64,000 nt of DNA from CAYNVQ01 sp964400735. Lineage in GTDB: Bacteria > Acidobacteriota > Aminicenantia > Aminicenantales > Aminicenantaceae. The stretch spans positions 62,001 to 126,000 of the forward strand of contig CAYNVQ010000008.1 in NCBI GenBank assembly GCA_964400735.1. The letters run 5' to 3'. Position 1 is the stretch's first letter. Each line of letters opens with the position of its first letter. The notes below the pieces were generated by a model. It saw nothing but the letters and a program-made list of their open reading frames with translations. It was not told the DNA's origin and made no database searches. This document shows, piece by piece, positions 60,628-64,000 of the stretch. Made by a program: the position numbers and the translations under genes.

Positions 60628-62636
60628 TGCTTGACTTTACCTATAGATTTTATTTTACTGTCGAAGTTTGTCAATACCTCTTCGATGAACATGTAATTGT
60701 GAATGCCGTTGCTTCCATCGGCTTTGATTTTTTCGAGGAAAATCTCTAAATCCGTTAAAAATCGCCTTTCTTGTTCTGGTAAGATCTGTCTTTTACTTTT
60801 TTTCAAGGAAGATGATAAGGACTGAATGAGATTTTTCACCGAAGATTGCCATTCTGTGTACATTTCTGAGTATTCTTCATCATGACACTCGGCACATCTT
60901 CCTTTATCAGAACGAAATATCTGTTCATTATCTCCCAAGTGGCAGTCTAGGCATTCCACTTCGGCCTCAGCCATGATATCTTTAGGAATCTCTTGACCGG
61001 ATATCTTTCCGCCCAGGTAAAAGGTCGTTTGCAGACGATGGCAACTTCCGCAATCTTTATCGATGTTTCTATGGTGGCAAGTTACACAACTCTGCTTTGT
61101 GGCGATGAATTCTCCGTGTTGGCGTACATTGGAGTGGCAGGTGGAACAACCGATTTTCTGCTCGATAAGATGGTTTTTGTGCGGGAAATTCAGGCCGAAA
61201 ACCTCGGTGTTTATTTCTTCTATTCCAGCATGACAATTCGAGCACAATGTGGGGATCTCCTCTGAGGCCAGCATGAATGTCGGAAGAGTTAATGGTGAGT
61301 CAACAAGTTTAAGAGATTCCAGCATTTTGTTGTACGCTGCAAGAAGCAACTCCTGTGAGTAATTCATGTTATGGACGCTTTTCCCCTTGTTGACGACTTC
61401 GATATTGAAGAGCGCTTCTTCAAGAAGGGCCCTGGCGTCATCCTTTTTAGGGTGATTCGTCTTTTCGATTTCCCTCTGAGCCCGGCTGTAAATGGATTGG
61501 GCTTGTCTCAATTTTTTGGAGGTTGAAATTTTCCAATCCTCTAGAATACGTGAGAAGCCTTCTCCGTGGCAGGATTCGCAGGCTTTCTCTTTTGAGAAGA
61601 AGGTGTCGCTTTTGATCAGTTGTCCGCCAGATTCCTCATGGAAAATATGACAGCCTTTGCAACTGAGGCCTTTTTCCAACATGATGTTGGGCATGGGATG
61701 GGAAACCCCTCGGCCTCCCTCCCCTGTGTACAGGATTTTCTGGGCAGAATGTTTATTCGTATGGCAGGATCTGCAATCGGCGATGGATTCAAAATCTTTT
61801 ACAATCTTGTGTTGGATCTCCAAGTGGCATTGGTTACATTCGATTTTATGTTCGAATATATGTTTTGAATGAATGAGGTCCGTATCCTCATATGACTCCA
61901 GTCGTTCTCGTTCCCAATGACATTTATAACAATTTTCTTTGGGAACTTCTCCATCTCCGATAATAGTGTTGGTATGGCATTTATCGCAACTGAAACCTCT
62001 GTCAAACACCAGCTCATGATTGTAACGGGGGGATTGATCCCCGACTAGCATGTTTTTCGTATGACAATGGTTGCAATCGTTGATCCTAGGATAATGTTCG
62101 CTTTTCTTGAAATGACAAATGAAACATGAACTCTCGGTTACAGTGATATGTTCTCCCTGAACGATCTGAGAGTGGCAGCTTGTGCACTGGAGCTTCTTCC
62201 CTCTTTTGAGGTCTTCGAAATGAACTCTGTGGTCAAATGAGACTTTATTAAACTGGACCCTTCCCTCTAAAAGCCTCTTGTCATGACAGCCTTCTCTGAG
62301 GCAGCTCTCGTCCCGGATCTCTGCCCATGGTTTTGACTTGACATAAAGTTTTGTCCAGTAGCGACCCACCATGACCAGACCTTCGATCTTTTTTTTCAAT
62401 TTCGACTTGATCCCTCCTCCCGGTGGATAATGGCAAACACTGCACTCGAATTCACTGTGAGAGGATTCTTCCCAGCTTTTAAAAAAAGGTTTCATGTAAT
62501 GGCAGGAGGAGCAAAACTTAGAATGAGAGGTGTATTCCACTGCTCCCAGGAAAATGACCACTAGGAAAGCGACGGCACACAGGAAAATAATTAATCTTTT
62601 TTTTCTTTTTTTTTTCTTTTCCATCCTATTACGCAT
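60624..62636 (-). CDS. Large multiheme cytochrome c with NapC/NrfH-like start (18 heme sites)
   Basis: A 670-residue protein. A lysine-rich start and one membrane helix (LIIFLCAVAFLVVIFLGAVE) lead into a NapC/NrfH-like pair (FCSSCHYMKPFF; FECSVCHYPPGG). Fifteen further CxxCH motifs follow, plus one CX4CH site (CLREGCH near residue 113), 18 in all. Between motifs 12 and 13 lies a helical stretch without hemes (about 375-475), and another follows the last. It probably draws electrons from the cytochrome b/Rieske complex or directly from quinol. It overlaps ccsA by 8 bp and the Rieske gene by 4 bp. The start might instead be the Met four codons later. Confidence 0.93.
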   Translation of the reverse strand: MRNRMEKKKKRKKRLIIFLCAVAFLVVIFLGAVEYTSHSKFCSSCHYMKPFFKSWEESSHSEFECSVCHYPPGGGIKSKLKKKIEGLVMVGRYWTKLYVKSKPWAEIRDESCLREGCHDKRLLEGRVQFNKVSFDHRVHFEDLKRGKKLQCTSCHSQIVQGEHITVTESSCFICHFKKSEHYPRINDCNHCHTKNMLVGDQSPRYNHELVFDRGFSCDKCHTNTIIGDGEVPKENCYKCHWERERLESYEDTDLIHSKHIFEHKIECNQCHLEIQHKIVKDFESIADCRSCHTNKHSAQKILYTGEGGRGVSHPMPNIMLEKGLSCKGCHIFHEESGGQLIKSDTFFSKEKACESCHGEGFSRILEDWKISTSKKLRQAQSIYSRAQREIEKTNHPKKDDARALLEEALFNIEVVNKGKSVHNMNYSQELLLAAYNKMLESLKLVDSPLTLPTFMLASEEIPTLCSNCHAGIEEINTEVFGLNFPHKNHLIEQKIGCSTCHSNVRQHGEFIATKQSCVTCHHRNIDKDCGSCHRLQTTFYLGGKISGQEIPKDIMAEAEVECLDCHLGDNEQIFRSDKGRCAECHDEEYSEMYTEWQSSVKNLIQSLSSSLKKSKRQILPEQERRFLTDLEIFLEKIKADGSNGIHNYMFIEEVLTNFDSKIKSIGKVKQ

Positions 62637-63447
62637 AGGAGTGCAGTCCGACCAGGAAATAATTAACGCCGAAGTAGGTGAACAGAGCAGCTAAGAAACC
62701 AATGATGGCTATCAGAGCGGAACGCCGCCCTTTCCATCCCATGACGATTCGAGTGTGAAGATACAGGGCGAAAACGAACCACGTGATCAGGCTCCAGGTT
62801 TCCTTGGGGTCCCAGCTCCAGTAGGTCCCCCAAGCCTTATAGGCCCAGACCATTCCGAATACCAGGCCCCCTAGAGTGAAGAGCGGGAATCCCACAGCCA
62901 CGCACCTGTAGCTGATGGAATCCAGCCTCTCGGATGAAAGGGAGGATTCCGTGACCTTTCCTTTTTTCTCCTTGGAGTCGGCGACCATATACATGATACT
63001 CGTGATGATAGCGACGGCAAAAAATGCTTCACCGAGAAGGGTAACCGAAACATGCAGCCATAACCAATAGCTCTGAAGGGCTGGAATAAGAGGGGTGGCA
63101 TCTTTCGGCATTAGCGGGGAGGAGGCAAGGGCCATGATGGCGATGACGATCAGCATGAGGTAGGCTCCGGCCTTTCGAATTTTGTATTTGTATTCAATGA
63201 TTATATAGGCCAGGATTCCCGACCAGGCGAGGAAGGAAAGAGACTCGTACATATTGGTAAAGGGGGCGTGTCCGCTTTCTATGGTCCGCCAGATAAGGGC
63301 CAATGTGTGGACCGCCAGTCCGATGCTCGCCATCACCAGGCCATTCCTAGCTTGATTTTTTCTTTTTGAGAAAAGGAAAACCAGATAGAAAAATGCAGCA
63401 GCGATATAGAATATAAAAGTGACGAGAAAAAGAGTCGATTCATTCAT
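62629..63447 (-). CDS. ccsA: Cytochrome c assembly protein CcsA (ResC)
   Basis: A 272-residue membrane protein with about eight helices and the tryptophan-rich WWD-type segment (WAYKAWGTYWSWDPKETWSL near residue 205) that presents heme at the outer face. Histidines near residue 60 and in the last helices (e.g. HTRIVMGWKG) are likely heme ligands. With ResB it forms the system II heme-lyase that attaches heme to CxxCH motifs, as the downstream cytochromes need in number. It overlaps resB by 4 bp and the 18-heme gene by 8 bp. Confidence 0.95.
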   Translation of the reverse strand: MNESTLFLVTFIFYIAAAFFYLVFLFSKRKNQARNGLVMASIGLAVHTLALIWRTIESGHAPFTNMYESLSFLAWSGILAYIIIEYKYKIRKAGAYLMLIVIAIMALASSPLMPKDATPLIPALQSYWLWLHVSVTLLGEAFFAVAIITSIMYMVADSKEKKGKVTESSLSSERLDSISYRCVAVGFPLFTLGGLVFGMVWAYKAWGTYWSWDPKETWSLITWFVFALYLHTRIVMGWKGRRSALIAIIGFLAALFTYFGVNYFLVGLHSYA

Positions 63448-64000
63448 TTTGATCTCCTGAGGGATGTCATGATCTTCTGGAATTCCGATTCAAGGGCTGG
63501 TTTGTTCTTGTTCGCTCTTCCTGCGGCAATTATTTCGGTTCTTCCCTCGCTCTCTTTTAGCGAGACTCGAATATCCCTTGGGGGCCAATAAAAGGCCAAA
63601 AATAGTCCTATCATGACGATGGTGCATCCGGCCCAAATAAAATTGACTCCGGGGTCTTTCGCCATTTGGATACCCGAATATTGGGCTGCTTTGACGTCCT
63701 TGAATTTGAATTTGAAGTCGGCTTCTTCGCCGGAATGCATCCGTTCAAAATCGGGGAACTTGGCGAAGACCCAACCTGAAAAGATAAGTTCTTCTTCCTT
63801 TTGAACCTCTATGAACGCTGCGGGATTATTGGGTTCCAGGGATCGAGTTTTAACTTGGTTTCCGTCTATGATGAAATCGGGAACGAAGTGAAGGACTTTG
63901 ATTTCCAATCCCTCTTCCTCCCATATGGCTGGTTCACCGAGCCGTATAAAAACATCTTTGGAAGAAGCCGGACCCGATCCCTTTATGGCTCGTAACTCTA
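63444..64000 (-). CDS. resB: Cytochrome c biogenesis protein ResB (3' part only)
   Basis: The frame is open to the right window edge, so the N-terminal part lies outside. About 185 residues are visible: a periplasmic beta-rich region (LHFVPDFIIDGNQVKTRSLE; FSGWVFAKFPDFERM), a membrane helix (FIWAGCTIVMIGLFLAFYWP) and a short cytoplasmic tail with basic residues. This is the usual ResB C-terminus. ResB and CcsA together export and attach heme. An internal TTG at 63908 should not be taken as the start, because coding sequence continues upstream of it. Confidence 0.85.
   Translation of the reverse strand, partial: ELRAIKGSGPASSKDVFIRLGEPAIWEEEGLEIKVLHFVPDFIIDGNQVKTRSLEPNNPAAFIEVQKEEELIFSGWVFAKFPDFERMHSGEEADFKFKFKDVKAAQYSGIQMAKDPGVNFIWAGCTIVMIGLFLAFYWPPRDIRVSLKESEGRTEIIAAGRANKNKPALESEFQKIMTSLRRSK

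Overview
The window looks like part of the chromosome of an anaerobic, Gram-negative-type bacterium with a large respiratory cytochrome repertoire. It carries a TolC/RND copper exporter, lipoproteins, a system II cytochrome c maturation pair (ResB/CcsA) and five multiheme c-type cytochromes, beside ordinary bacterial genes (ruvCAB, queA, carAB, mnmA). Desulfobacterota, Aminicenantota or Acidobacteriota-like lineages would fit; the sequence alone does not settle the phylum.

Layout. (1) 1-11.3 kb: a catabolic block. On the minus strand are the start of a molybdenum-hydroxylase FAD subunit and a class III CoA-transferase. Divergently on the plus strand lie an old-yellow-enzyme/dienoyl-CoA-reductase-like flavoprotein, a two-cluster ferredoxin, a VOC (methylmalonyl-CoA-epimerase-like) protein, a stand-alone B12-binding mutase subunit, an acyl-CoA mutase large subunit and a HyuA/HyuB pair (ATP-dependent carboxylase or cyclic-amidase superfamily). 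The mutase, the VOC protein and the flavoprotein all lack hallmark active-site residues of their families, so this is the best candidate for an undescribed pathway. (2) 11.3-21.2 kb: an accessory region. It holds an MDR oxidoreductase, a truncated and frameshifted subtilase next to an IS481-family remnant, two lipoprotein genes, a tyrosine recombinase next to a 3' fragment of tRNA-Met, a membrane glycosyltransferase, an ISL3-family remnant and a Y2-transposase scrap. (3) 21.2-25.3 kb: yebC-ruvC-ruvA-ruvB-queA, transcribed leftward. (4) 25.5-36 kb: a seven-gene copper-resistance operon (csoR, DUF302, YHS-CopA, cupredoxin, cusC/B/A-like) behind a promoter overlapped by a CsoR-type operator. (5) 36-52 kb: carAB, a RAM-domain protein, a triple-YHS exported protein, a cysteine-synthase-family enzyme, mnmA, a PAS/GAF histidine kinase, a YeiH transporter, an amidinotransferase, a thiamine-binding protein, a FabK/nitronate-monooxygenase-like protein and a HypE/PurM-like protein. 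(6) 52-64 kb: an electron-transfer locus. Two cytochrome c/cytochrome b fusions (11 and 19 CxxCH motifs) lie tail to tail, followed by a tetraheme cytochrome and then a leftward operon resB-ccsA-(18-heme NapC-like cytochrome)-Rieske-cytochrome b-(9-heme cytochrome).

How they fit together. The right end encodes quinone-linked cytochrome b modules wired to roughly 61 c-type hemes plus the machinery that attaches heme, which suits respiration of an extracellular or high-potential acceptor. The left end would feed such a chain with reducing equivalents from a CoA-linked carbon-skeleton rearrangement pathway. That metabolic link is inference; no gene in the window states the substrate or the terminal acceptor.
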